A stretch of DNA of 64,000 nucleotides from Sideroxyarcus sp045866275. Its GTDB lineage: Bacteria > Pseudomonadota > Gammaproteobacteria > Burkholderiales > Gallionellaceae. Position 1 is the stretch's first letter. Each line of letters begins with the position of its first letter. The stretch lies in the NCBI GenBank assembly GCA_045866275.1, contig BAAFRX010000006.1, positions 1-64,000 of the forward strand, in the 5' to 3' direction. Below, piece by piece: positions 33,808 through 42,086 of this stretch. The position numbers were made by a program, and so were the translations under genes. The notes below the pieces were generated by a model. It ran no database searches, was not told where the DNA came from, and saw nothing but the letters and a program-made list of their open reading frames with translations.

Positions 33808-35607
33808 TCATCCTTCCAGCGTCTTGCCGTGTGCCTGTTGCTGTTGCAAGGCCCACATCTGGGCGTAGGCAGCGTTCTGGTCCAGCAACGCGCGGTGACT
33901 GCCGCGCTCGATGATGCGCCCCTTGTCCATCACCAGAATCTGTTCGGCATCGACCACGGTGGAAAGGCGGTGGGCGATGACCAGCGTGGTGCGGTCGCGG
34001 GCGATACTGCGCAACTCATCCTGAATGGCCCGCTCCGATTTCGAGTCCAGCGCCGAAGTCGCCTCGTCAAAGATCAGCAGCGCCGGATTCTTGAGCAAGG
34101 CACGCGCAATGGCGACACGCTGCTTCTCGCCGCCCGAAAGTTTCAGCCCGCGCTCGCCCACAATCGTCTCGTAACCCAGCGGCAGCGACGCAATGAAATG
34201 CTGCAGGTGCGCGGATTGCGCGGCGCGCATGACCTCATCGCGCGTGGCATCCGGGCGGCCGTAGGCAATGTTGTAAAAGATGGTGTCGTTGAACAGGACG
34301 GTATCCTGCGGCACGATGCCGATGGCGGCGCGCAAACTTTGTTGCGTGACCTGGCGGATGTCCTGCCCGTCGATCAGGATCGCGCCGTCATCCACATCAT
34401 AGAAACGGAACAGCAGGCGCGACAGGGTCGACTTGCCCGCCCCGCTCGCCCCGACCACCGCCACCGTGTGCCCGGCGGGAATCTCGAAACTCACGTCATG
34501 CAGAATCTGGCGCGTCGGGTCGTAGGAAAAACTCACGTGCTCGAACCTGACCGCCGCCTGTTCGACGCGCAACGGGGCCGCATTCGGCGCGTCCTGCACC
34601 TCCAGGTTCTCGTTGAGGATCTTGAACATGCGCTCCATGTCGGCCAGCGCGTTCTTGATCTCGCGATAGACGAACCCGAGGAAATGCAGCGGCATGTAAA
34701 GCTGCAACATGAACACATTGACCAGCACCAGATCGCCCACCGTCATTTTGCCTTGTGCCACTTCCTGGGCTGCCAGCAGCATGAGCAGGGTCACGCCGAT
34801 GGCGATGATCAAACTCTGCCCCGCATTCAGCGTCGCCAGCGAGGTCTGGTTGCGCACCGCCGACACTTCCCACTGCCGCATCTGTTCGTCGTAGCGCGCC
34901 ACTTCGTAGTGCTCGTTGCCGAAATACTTGACCGTCTCGTAGTTGAGCAGACTGTCGATGGCGCGCGTGTTGGCCTTGGAGTCCATCTCGTTCATGGTGC
35001 GCCGGAACACCATGCGCCATTCGGTGACGACCAGCGTGAACACAATGTAGGCCGCCAGCGTCACGAAGGTGATGATGGCGAACCACGGGTCGTATTTGAC
35101 GAACAGGATGGCCGCCACCAGAAAAATCTCCAGCAGCGTCGGCAGAATGTTGAACAGCATGAAGGTCAGCAGAAAGCTGATGCCGCGCGTGCCGCGCTCG
35201 ATGTCGCGCGAGACGCCGCCGGTCTGGCGGTCCAGATGGAAGCGCAGGCTCAGGCTGTGCAGATGCTCGAACACCTGCAGCGCGACGCGCCGGATGGCGC
35301 GCTGGGTGACCTTGGCGAACAGCGCATCGCGCAACTCGCCGAAGGCGCTGCTCAGCAGGCGCAGCACGCCGTAGGCAAGGATCAGCAGCACCGGCACCGC
35401 CAGCAGCGCCTGCGGCCGGCTCATCGCATCGACGATCTCCTTCAGCAGCAGCGGCACACCGACGTTGGCCAGCTTGGACGCGATCAACAGCAGCACGACC
35501 GCGGTCACCCGCCATTTGAATTCGAGCAGATAGGGAACGAGACTGCGGATGGCTTTCCAGTCGCCGGGACTCAGCGGCGGAACGAAATCGGAACGGTTGT
35601 GGCGCAT
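33808..35607 (-). CDS. Atm1/HMT1-type ABC exporter (fused permease-ATPase)
   Basis: 599 aa half-transporter. Six transmembrane helices (about residues 20-320) include the family string SRDIERGTRGISFLL and RRTMNEMDSKANTRAIDSLL with NYETVKYFGNE. The nucleotide-binding domain has Walker A GASGAGKST, Q-loop VPQDTVLFNDTI, signature LSGGEKQR and Walker B LLIFDEATSALDS. This set marks the mitochondrial Atm1/ABCB7 class, which exports glutathione-linked sulfur or metal species. In bacteria it is often linked to heavy-metal tolerance. ATG 35607 is chosen over the TTG at 35610. It is transcribed separately from the GGDEF/EAL gene upstream. Confidence 0.9.
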   Translation of the reverse strand: MRHNRSDFVPPLSPGDWKAIRSLVPYLLEFKWRVTAVVLLLIASKLANVGVPLLLKEIVDAMSRPQALLAVPVLLILAYGVLRLLSSAFGELRDALFAKVTQRAIRRVALQVFEHLHSLSLRFHLDRQTGGVSRDIERGTRGISFLLTFMLFNILPTLLEIFLVAAILFVKYDPWFAIITFVTLAAYIVFTLVVTEWRMVFRRTMNEMDSKANTRAIDSLLNYETVKYFGNEHYEVARYDEQMRQWEVSAVRNQTSLATLNAGQSLIIAIGVTLLMLLAAQEVAQGKMTVGDLVLVNVFMLQLYMPLHFLGFVYREIKNALADMERMFKILNENLEVQDAPNAAPLRVEQAAVRFEHVSFSYDPTRQILHDVSFEIPAGHTVAVVGASGAGKSTLSRLLFRFYDVDDGAILIDGQDIRQVTQQSLRAAIGIVPQDTVLFNDTIFYNIAYGRPDATRDEVMRAAQSAHLQHFIASLPLGYETIVGERGLKLSGGEKQRVAIARALLKNPALLIFDEATSALDSKSERAIQDELRSIARDRTTLVIAHRLSTVVDAEQILVMDKGRIIERGSHRALLDQNAAYAQMWALQQQQAHGKTLEG

Positions 35608-35700
35608 CAAGCGGTAATTCGTGGCATGGGGCGCGCATTATAACGTCTGATTCCACCCTCCACCGGGGAACCCCGTCGTGCCACAGCCTGCCCACGCAGG

Positions 35701-37749
35701 CTATTCCGGCCGGGCGGGACGGCCGAAGTAATAGCCCTGCGCGCAATCCACGCCGATCTCCACCAGCATTCTGGCCGTCGCCTCGTCTTCCACATATTCC
35801 GCGATGGTCTTGAGACCGAACCGGTGCGCCATGCTGTTGATGTGCTCGACCATGATGCGGTCGCGTTCGTCGTGGACGATCTGCTGCACGAAGCTGCCCT
35901 CGATCTTGACGAAATCCACCGGCAGGTATTTGAGCCACAGGAAGGAGGAGAAACCACTGCCGAAATCATCCAGCGCGACGCGGATGCCGGTGCCGCGCAA
36001 TTCCTCGATCGCCGCACGCACCTGGGTTATGTTCGGCAAGGCTTCGCGTTCGGTAATCTCCAGCACGATGCGCTCGCAGGGTACGCCCGCCTCACGCAGC
36101 ATCTGCGGGATGCCGCGCACCCAGTCGAGATCGTTGAAACTGCGCGGAAACAGGTTGAAAAAGAACAGCGCCTCGGGGTGGCGCGCGCTCACCCGCGCAA
36201 AATGCGCCAGCCCCTTGCGGAACACCTCCTTGTCCAGCGCCTGCGCCATCCCCAGCGTCTCGGCCACTTCGATGAATTCGCCCGCCGGCACGATCACTTC
36301 GCCATCGCGGATGCGCACCAGCACCTCGAACGCCATGACGCTGCCGTCAGACACCCTGACGATGGGCTGCAAATGCGCCTCGATACGGTCTTCGTGCAGC
36401 GCGGCGCGCAGGAAATCACCCTGTTTGAACACCGTCATCATGCTGCGGTCGGCTTCGTTGTCGGCGGTCATCACCTGGTTCTTGCCGTGCGTCTTGGCCT
36501 TGTACAACACGACATCCATGGAGGTATAAATCTCTTCCTCGGTCTTGCCGTCCTCGGGAAAACTTACCAGGCTAAAGCTGGCGGTACAGCGTATCTTGCC
36601 GACCGGCAACTCGAACACCTTGTCCGCCAGCGACAGGTGCAATTTGTTCGCCACCTGCATACCGCTGGCCGCCTCGGTTTCCGGCAGCATGATGGCAAAC
36701 TCGTCCCCGCCCAGGCGCGCCAGCACGTCGCCCTTGCGCAAACCGTCATGCAGCAGCGAGGTCAATTCCTCGAGCACCAGATCGCCGATGGGATGGCCGA
36801 AGGTGTCGTTGATGTACTTGAAATTGTCCAAGTCAATCATGATCACCGAAAAACTGTGCTGGTGGCGGGTGGCGCGGATGATCTCGTAGCGCAGAAAATC
36901 CTCGAACTTGCGCCGGTTGTACAGCCCGGTCAGCGGGTCGTGGGTCGAAAGTTCCTCCAGCTTCGCGTTGTAATCATGCACGGTCTTGAGCAGGCCGTTG
37001 AAATACGCCGCGAGATGCTGCAACTCGCGCAGCGGCGTGCCGAATTCGACCCGGCGCGACAAATTCAGGTCGGACGAAATTTCCCGCATCACGCCGACCA
37101 GTTGGGCGATCGGCAGCACCAGCAGATGGCGCAACTTGAAATACAGCAGCAGGAACACCAGCGCAATGATGGACAGGGTGTAGCCGACCATCATGTTCAG
37201 CATGCCGCCGAGCGACACCTTGAGGTGGGTGACCGGATAGGTGATGTCGATCACCCCGTGCACGGCCCCGATGTGTGATTGGGTATGGCAGGCGAGGCAC
37301 TCGGCCGTTGCATGCACCGGGTAGAGGTAACGGATCGAGTGCGCATCCGGAATGAGCAATACTTCATTGCCCTCGCGCAGGGCACGCTGCACGACCGCAT
37401 CCCGCGCCACTTCATCCGCCTCGTGCGGCATGGCGCCGAATTGCGCCGCAACCACGGCGCCACGATAAATTCTGATCTTGAGGTCGGGGAACTGTGCGTT
37501 CAGGCGCGTGATGGCTTCGTTGATCTCGGCCTTGCTCCAGCCCTTGCGCATCGCGGAATACAGGCTCTGGAACACCAGTTGCGAGGTCTGCCGCGCTTCC
37601 TCGCGCGACAGTTCATGCACGGCGCGGTCGCGCATCAGGCTGGACATGCCGAACACCAGCAGAAAAGACAGAAAAAGTGCGATCAGCGACAAGACGAGCA
37701 ACAGCCGTCCCAGCGAAATCTGCTTTACCAAGCCAAACAGATAGGCCAT
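35701..37749 (-). CDS. Haem-c-sensor GGDEF/EAL protein
   Basis: 682-aa inner-membrane c-di-GMP enzyme. TM1 is at about 12-36. A periplasmic sensor (about 40-180) carries the haem-binding motif CLACH (AECLACHTQSHIG) in a DUF3365-like domain. TM2 (about 188-208) and a HAMP-like linker follow. The diguanylate cyclase domain (about 275-430) has intact RLGGDEF, and the phosphodiesterase domain (about 450-680) has EVL in place of EAL plus EITE, DDFGSGFSS and QGYYFGRP. Both catalytic domains look competent. A covalently bound haem suggests redox or gas (NO/O2) sensing, fitting a denitrifier; that link is inference. Confidence 0.9.
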   Translation of the reverse strand: MAYLFGLVKQISLGRLLLVLSLIALFLSFLLVFGMSSLMRDRAVHELSREEARQTSQLVFQSLYSAMRKGWSKAEINEAITRLNAQFPDLKIRIYRGAVVAAQFGAMPHEADEVARDAVVQRALREGNEVLLIPDAHSIRYLYPVHATAECLACHTQSHIGAVHGVIDITYPVTHLKVSLGGMLNMMVGYTLSIIALVFLLLYFKLRHLLVLPIAQLVGVMREISSDLNLSRRVEFGTPLRELQHLAAYFNGLLKTVHDYNAKLEELSTHDPLTGLYNRRKFEDFLRYEIIRATRHQHSFSVIMIDLDNFKYINDTFGHPIGDLVLEELTSLLHDGLRKGDVLARLGGDEFAIMLPETEAASGMQVANKLHLSLADKVFELPVGKIRCTASFSLVSFPEDGKTEEEIYTSMDVVLYKAKTHGKNQVMTADNEADRSMMTVFKQGDFLRAALHEDRIEAHLQPIVRVSDGSVMAFEVLVRIRDGEVIVPAGEFIEVAETLGMAQALDKEVFRKGLAHFARVSARHPEALFFFNLFPRSFNDLDWVRGIPQMLREAGVPCERIVLEITEREALPNITQVRAAIEELRGTGIRVALDDFGSGFSSFLWLKYLPVDFVKIEGSFVQQIVHDERDRIMVEHINSMAHRFGLKTIAEYVEDEATARMLVEIGVDCAQGYYFGRPARPE

Positions 37750-37863
37750 GCCCCGGGCTCCCTTTGCCGCTTATCGGCGCCTTGATTATTGGAGGCGCAA
37801 TACTAGCATTGGCGACATGGTTTTGCGCAAAGGAAACATTCTTTTTGCATGAATTATCCGGGT

Positions 37864-39021
37864 TCAATGCGGCTGGCGCACCAGCAGATGGACCAGCATG
37901 CGGATGACGCCATAGCTCACCAGGGACAGCAACGCGACCAGGGGCGAGCGGCGGACCATCTCCACCCGTCGCGCATCGGACTTGACCGCGCGCAGCACCT
38001 GTTTTCGCAAGTCGCGCGCAAACGGCTCATCGCGCACCGAGAGATTCGCCTCGCGCGCCAGCAACAGGCTGAACGGATCGAGATTGGACGAGCCGACGGT
38101 CGCCCACTGGCCGTCCACCACGGCGACTTTGGCGTGCAGATAACTGGCGCGGTATTCGTAAATCTCGATCCCGGCCCGCAGCAACTGGCCGTGCAAGGCG
38201 AGCGTGGCGTAATGCTGCAACCGGTATTCCACCCGGCCCTGCAGCAACAGCACGACGCGCACCCCGCGCCGCGCCGCCTGTTGCAGGGCGTGGCGGAGGG
38301 CGAAGCCCGGCAGAAAATACGCGTGCGCCAGCACGATCTCGCGCTCGGCCTGGCGTATGGCTTGCAGATAGGCCTGCTCGATGTCGTGCCGGTGGCGCAG
38401 GTTGTCGCGCAACAGCAAACTGACCGCAGCGCGGCCGGTGGATCGATCGGGCGTGCGCAAGCGCGCGCGCCAATGGCCGATGCGTTTTTTCAAGGTCGCG
38501 CGGCTGAGACTGAACCATAGGCGGCGCATCGCCTCCTCCACCTCGTGCACCAGGCGGCCCTGTACCCGGACGGCGAAATCAAGACGCGGCATGTCGATGT
38601 CTGCGCTTTCCGGGATGTCGTTGATGATGTTGATACCGCCGATATAGGCGATCTTGCTGTCGACCACCGCCAGCTTGCGATGCATGCGGCGCAAGCGATG
38701 GCGGCGCAGCCGGAACTGGCCGCGCTCGCGGCGGAACCATTGCACCTCGACGCCGGCCATGCGCAATTCATCCGTCCAGTCCTGCGGCAGATCGGCCGAA
38801 CCGAATCCGTCCAGCACCAGGCGCACCGCCAGTTGCCGCTGCGCTGCGCGTTGCAGGGCCTGCATCACCATGCGTCCGGTCTCGTCGGCGGCGAAGATAT
38901 AGGTTTCCAGATGCACCACATGCTGCGCCGCATCGATGTCGGCACAAAGCTGCGGAAAGAAGCGCTCCCCGTTCTGCAGCAGGGTGAGACTGTGCCCGCC
39001 GACGCGGAAGGTGTCTTTCAT
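37864..39021 (-). CDS. clsB: Cardiolipin synthase B (phospholipase D family)
   Basis: 385 aa with two HKD motifs: HRKLAVVDSKIAYIGGINI (first) and HAKVAVVDGQWATVGSSNLD (second). There is a C-terminal hydrophobic segment VALLSLVSYGVIRMLVHLL. ClsB condenses phosphatidyl lipids to cardiolipin at the inner membrane. The ATG overlaps the stop of the endonuclease/phosphatase-like gene (ATGA), the same pairing as ybhP-clsB in E. coli. A longer in-frame ORF upstream is rejected because of this overlap. Confidence 0.92.
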   Translation of the reverse strand: MKDTFRVGGHSLTLLQNGERFFPQLCADIDAAQHVVHLETYIFAADETGRMVMQALQRAAQRQLAVRLVLDGFGSADLPQDWTDELRMAGVEVQWFRRERGQFRLRRHRLRRMHRKLAVVDSKIAYIGGINIINDIPESADIDMPRLDFAVRVQGRLVHEVEEAMRRLWFSLSRATLKKRIGHWRARLRTPDRSTGRAAVSLLLRDNLRHRHDIEQAYLQAIRQAEREIVLAHAYFLPGFALRHALQQAARRGVRVVLLLQGRVEYRLQHYATLALHGQLLRAGIEIYEYRASYLHAKVAVVDGQWATVGSSNLDPFSLLLAREANLSVRDEPFARDLRKQVLRAVKSDARRVEMVRRSPLVALLSLVSYGVIRMLVHLLVRQPH

Positions 39022-39746
39022 CGTTTCTTCAATTGCGCCAGCAGCGCCGCGTGATCGGAGGCCTTTCGTCCGCCCCGCACCTGGCACTGCACCAGGTCGA
39101 AACCGCGCATGTAGATGCGGTCGAGTTTCAGCAGCGGCAGGGCCGAAGGGAAACTGCGCGCCGGTTTGCCGTGCTGCAGGCAAAACACATCCTGCACGCC
39201 CAGCGCGGCATCCAGACCCGCACTCAACTGGCCGCGCCAGTCATTGAAATCGCCGGCGATCAACAGCGGCGCGGTGGCCGGTATCGCCGCCTGCGCATAC
39301 CCGATCAGCGCCTGCAATTGGGCGCGGCGCCCGCGCGCGAACAGGCCGAAGTGCGTGCACAGGCAATGCACGCGCCGCCCCTCGATATCGATCTCGCAAT
39401 GCAACAGGCCGCGCTGCTCGAAACGGTGCGCGGACACATCGGTATTGTGCGTCAGGACAATGGGGAAACGGCTGAGAATGGCGTTGCCGTGGTGCCCGGC
39501 CTCGTACACCGAATTCATTCCGTAAGCGTGATGCAGCCAGAACGGGTCGGCCAGAAACTCGTGCTGCGGCATGTCGGGATAATCCGCATGCTGTTGCGCG
39601 TGACCGGCATGCTCGCCCTGCACCTCCTGCAAGAACACGAGGTCCGCGTCCAGTTCGCGCAGGCGCTCGCGCAGTTCATGCAGCACCACGCGCCGGTTGA
39701 ACGGCGAGAATCCCTTGTGGATGTTGTAGGTGGCGACCTTGAGCAT
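39018..39746 (-). CDS. Endonuclease/exonuclease/phosphatase family protein (YbhP-like)
   Basis: 242 aa. Motifs of the EEP fold are LKVATYNIHKG, FLQEVQG (metal-binding Glu), THFGLFARGRR, IAGDFNDWRG (catalytic Asp/Asn) and SDHAALLAQL (catalytic His). YbhP relatives accompany clsB and may act on phospholipid or nucleic-acid phosphodiesters; the substrate is unproven. The gene is 18 bases after nadA and overlaps clsB by 4 bases. Confidence 0.85.
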   Translation of the reverse strand: MLKVATYNIHKGFSPFNRRVVLHELRERLRELDADLVFLQEVQGEHAGHAQQHADYPDMPQHEFLADPFWLHHAYGMNSVYEAGHHGNAILSRFPIVLTHNTDVSAHRFEQRGLLHCEIDIEGRRVHCLCTHFGLFARGRRAQLQALIGYAQAAIPATAPLLIAGDFNDWRGQLSAGLDAALGVQDVFCLQHGKPARSFPSALPLLKLDRIYMRGFDLVQCQVRGGRKASDHAALLAQLKKR

Positions 39747-39764
39747 GAGGTTTCCATGAATGAA

Positions 39765-40862
39765 TCAGGCGTTGCCGATCCCGCGGGTCGGCAACTTGAT
39801 CTGTCGCGCAAAATCCAGCATGCGCTCGATCGGACGCACCGCGCGCGGAATGATGGCCGGATCGACGAACACCTCGTTCTTTCCGGTCTCCAGCACCTCG
39901 GCCAGGTTTTGCAGCCCGTTCATCGCCATCCACGGGCAGTGGCTGCAACTGGTGCAGGTGGCGCCAACTCCGGCGGTGGGGGCTTCCAGGAAAATTTTGT
40001 CCGGACACAGCGTGCGCATCTTGTGCAGGATGCCGTTGTCGGTGGCGACGATGAATTCCTTTGCGTTGGAATTTTGCGCAGCCTTGATCAGTTGCGTGGT
40101 GGAACCCACCACGTCCGCCAGCTGCACCACCGCACGCGGCGATTCCGGATGCACCAGCACCAAGGCATCCGGATGCTGCGCTTTCAATTCCTGCAACTCT
40201 CTGGATTTGTATTCGTCATGCACGATGCACGAACCCTGCCATAGCAGCATGTCGGCACCGGTCTGTTCCTGCACGTAGCTGCCGAGGTGTCGATCCGGCG
40301 CCCACAGAATTTTCTTCCCCTGCTCGTGCAGGTGCTTGACCACCGGCAAGGCGATGGAGCTGGTCACCATCCAGTCGGCGCGCGCCTTCACCGCCGCGCT
40401 GGTATTGGCGTACACCACCACCACACGGTCGGGATGCGCATCGCAGAAGGCCGCGAACTCGTCCGCCGGACAACCCAGATCGAGCGAACACTCGGCATCG
40501 AGATCGGGCATCAGCACGCGCTTCTCCGGATTGAGGATTTTGGCGGTCTCGCCCATGAAGCGCACACCGGCCACAACGATCGTCCTGGCCGGATGCTGAT
40601 GGCCGAAGTTCGCCATGTCCAGCGAATCGGAGACGATGCCGCCGGTTGCCTCAGCCAGGTCCTGCAGGTCGGGATGCACGTAGTAGTGCGCCACCAGCAC
40701 CGCATCCTGTTCCTTCAACATGCGCTTGATGCGCGCGATCAGCGCGGCTTTTTCGCCCGCTTCCGGTTCGCCGGGTTTTCTGGCCCACGCCTGCGCGATG
40801 CTGCAACCTGTCTGCGCTGCATCGGGATGCTCATAGGCGACGGGGATGATGTTTTCAGGCAT
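39765..40862 (-). CDS. nadA: Quinolinate synthase NadA
   Basis: 365-aa 4Fe-4S dehydratase/cyclase condensing iminoaspartate with dihydroxyacetone phosphate to quinolinate for NAD synthesis. The cluster cysteines are in DAECSLDLGCPADEF, LLWQGSCIVHDEY and TCTSCSHCPWMAM. LVAHYYVHPDLQDLAEATGG and GVRFMGETAKILNPEK are also characteristic. The start (ATG 40862, MPENIIPVAYEHP) overlaps the end of nudB by 8 bases. NadB and NadC are not in the window. Confidence 0.95.
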   Translation of the reverse strand: MPENIIPVAYEHPDAAQTGCSIAQAWARKPGEPEAGEKAALIARIKRMLKEQDAVLVAHYYVHPDLQDLAEATGGIVSDSLDMANFGHQHPARTIVVAGVRFMGETAKILNPEKRVLMPDLDAECSLDLGCPADEFAAFCDAHPDRVVVVYANTSAAVKARADWMVTSSIALPVVKHLHEQGKKILWAPDRHLGSYVQEQTGADMLLWQGSCIVHDEYKSRELQELKAQHPDALVLVHPESPRAVVQLADVVGSTTQLIKAAQNSNAKEFIVATDNGILHKMRTLCPDKIFLEAPTAGVGATCTSCSHCPWMAMNGLQNLAEVLETGKNEVFVDPAIIPRAVRPIERMLDFARQIKLPTRGIGNA

Positions 40863-41307
40863 GGTGTTCGCGTTCCGGTAATTGCAATATCGCCGCCCGG
40901 TTGCTCGGCGAAAAAACGGTGTCCGCCGCCTGTCGCCACGGCAGCCACACAAAATTCAGATGCTCGCGCGGGGCGAGGCGCACCGCAACATCGCGCGGCA
41001 CTTGCAACCCGAACACATGCTCGGTGTTGCGCGTCACCCCCGGCGGATAACGGTGGCGCCAGTGCGGATAGATCTCGTACTCGTTCTGCTGCTGCCAGTC
41101 GCGCAGGTCATGGCGCGCCGCATCCAGCCCGGTCTCCTCCTGCACCTCGCGCAGCGCGGTCTCGCGCAGGGTCTCGTCGCCGTCGCGGCTGCCGGTCACG
41201 GATTGCCAATAGCCGGGATGGTCGGCGCGCTCCAGCAGCAGCACATCAAGCGCCGCGCTGTAGATGACGACCAGGACCGAGATGGGTTGCTTGTTGCCGG
41301 ATTTCAA
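40855..41307 (-). CDS. nudB: Dihydroneopterin triphosphate diphosphatase NudB
   Basis: 150-aa Nudix hydrolase, the same length as E. coli NudB. It removes pyrophosphate from dihydroneopterin triphosphate in folate synthesis. The start region KQPISVLVVIYSAALDVLLL, WQSVTGS, the Nudix box ending REVQEETGL and HWRHRYPPGVTRNTEHVF match NudB closely. It is read from TTG 41307, which overlaps the barstar-like gene stop (TTGA). It overlaps nadA downstream. The usual neighbour upstream would be aspS; here two extra genes intervene. Confidence 0.9.
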   Translation of the reverse strand: MKSGNKQPISVLVVIYSAALDVLLLERADHPGYWQSVTGSRDGDETLRETALREVQEETGLDAARHDLRDWQQQNEYEIYPHWRHRYPPGVTRNTEHVFGLQVPRDVAVRLAPREHLNFVWLPWRQAADTVFSPSNRAAILQLPEREHHA

Positions 41308-41705
41308 GCGATGAACACCCAGAAAGGTTTGCCCTGGGATTTCCAGTAACTGACCGTGTCGGCGAAAATTTGCCTGACTGCAACCTGATCCGCCTCGTCC
41401 AGGTGCAACGACTCGCCGCCGTTGCAGAGGAGCAGCACATAGCCCTTGCCGTTGTCGCACGTCCACGTCAGATCGCCCAGCGCATCGGCCAAAGCGTCCA
41501 GGTTGTGGCCGAACCAGTCCGGCGCATGGAGCGCCTTGGCCACGGCGGCGAGAAATTCTCCTTTGCCCTGCACCTCGGCCAGATCGACTTCAAAGAAACA
41601 CAGTTCGGACAAATCCACATTGCCGCGCAACACTTCGACCGGGCAACTCAAACGGTACACGCCGGCCTCCCCCAAGTTCTGCAAACGTTCACACAAGTCG
41701 CTCAT
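41304..41705 (-). CDS. Barstar-family ribonuclease inhibitor
   Basis: 133 aa with the barstar core: FFEVDLAEVQGKGEFLAAVA, then HAPDWFGHNLDALADALGDL and a C-terminal YWKSQGKPFWVFIA. The acidic helix with DWFGHNLDAL is the part that plugs the active site of barnase-type RNases. AAGGAGTGAGC gives 6-base spacing to ATG 41705. It follows the RNase gene, overlapping its stop region, so it is most likely the cytoplasmic antidote that protects the producer before export. Confidence 0.92.
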   Translation of the reverse strand: MSDLCERLQNLGEAGVYRLSCPVEVLRGNVDLSELCFFEVDLAEVQGKGEFLAAVAKALHAPDWFGHNLDALADALGDLTWTCDNGKGYVLLLCNGGESLHLDEADQVAVRQIFADTVSYWKSQGKPFWVFIA

Positions 41706-41707
41706 GC

Positions 41708-42073
41708 TCACTCCTTGATGCGTTTGAAACTGCGGTAATGGTCATCGCTGTAATAACACTCCGGCACCACGCCGCACACGATACGCCGTGCGCCGCGATG
41801 ACGCACGCCCGGCGTGGGAACGGTGTATTCGTGGTAGTAACCGCGGGGGTGTAGCGGCAACCTGTGCTCGTAATTGCCGAACACCACGCCATCGCGCGGA
41901 TAAGGAAAGGGACCGCCCTGTTTGATGCGTTGCAACGTCGCACGTGCTTCCCGTGGAAGCTCGGCGAGCGCAATGGCGGACAGGGCGACTGTTTCATGCG
42001 CGGGTGCGTTGCGCGCCTGCACAAATGACAAGCACAGCAGCAACCCAGACAACAGCCACCACCGTGCTTTCAT
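41708..42073 (-). CDS. Secreted guanyl-specific ribonuclease (RNase Sa/barnase-like)
   Basis: 121 aa. Signal peptide MKARWWLLSGLLLCLSFVQA is followed by a roughly 100-residue microbial RNase domain. It closely resembles Streptomyces RNase Sa: ALAELPREARATLQRI, GPFPYPRDGVVFGNYE (catalytic Glu), GYYHEYTVPTPGVRHRGARR (Glu, Arg) and YSDDHYRSF (catalytic His). It should cleave RNA after guanosine outside the cytoplasm. ATG 42073 is preferred; ATG 42085 adds four residues. It lies 13 bases after aspS and is followed at once by its inhibitor. Confidence 0.92.
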   Translation of the reverse strand: MKARWWLLSGLLLCLSFVQARNAPAHETVALSAIALAELPREARATLQRIKQGGPFPYPRDGVVFGNYEHRLPLHPRGYYHEYTVPTPGVRHRGARRIVCGVVPECYYSDDHYRSFKRIKE

Positions 42074-42086
42074 CGCGCAGCGCATC

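Noticed and set aside
33829..35643. Plus-strand open frame (604 codons) opposite the ABC exporter
   Set aside because: His/Gln/Arg-rich shadow of a gene with Walker and signature motifs.
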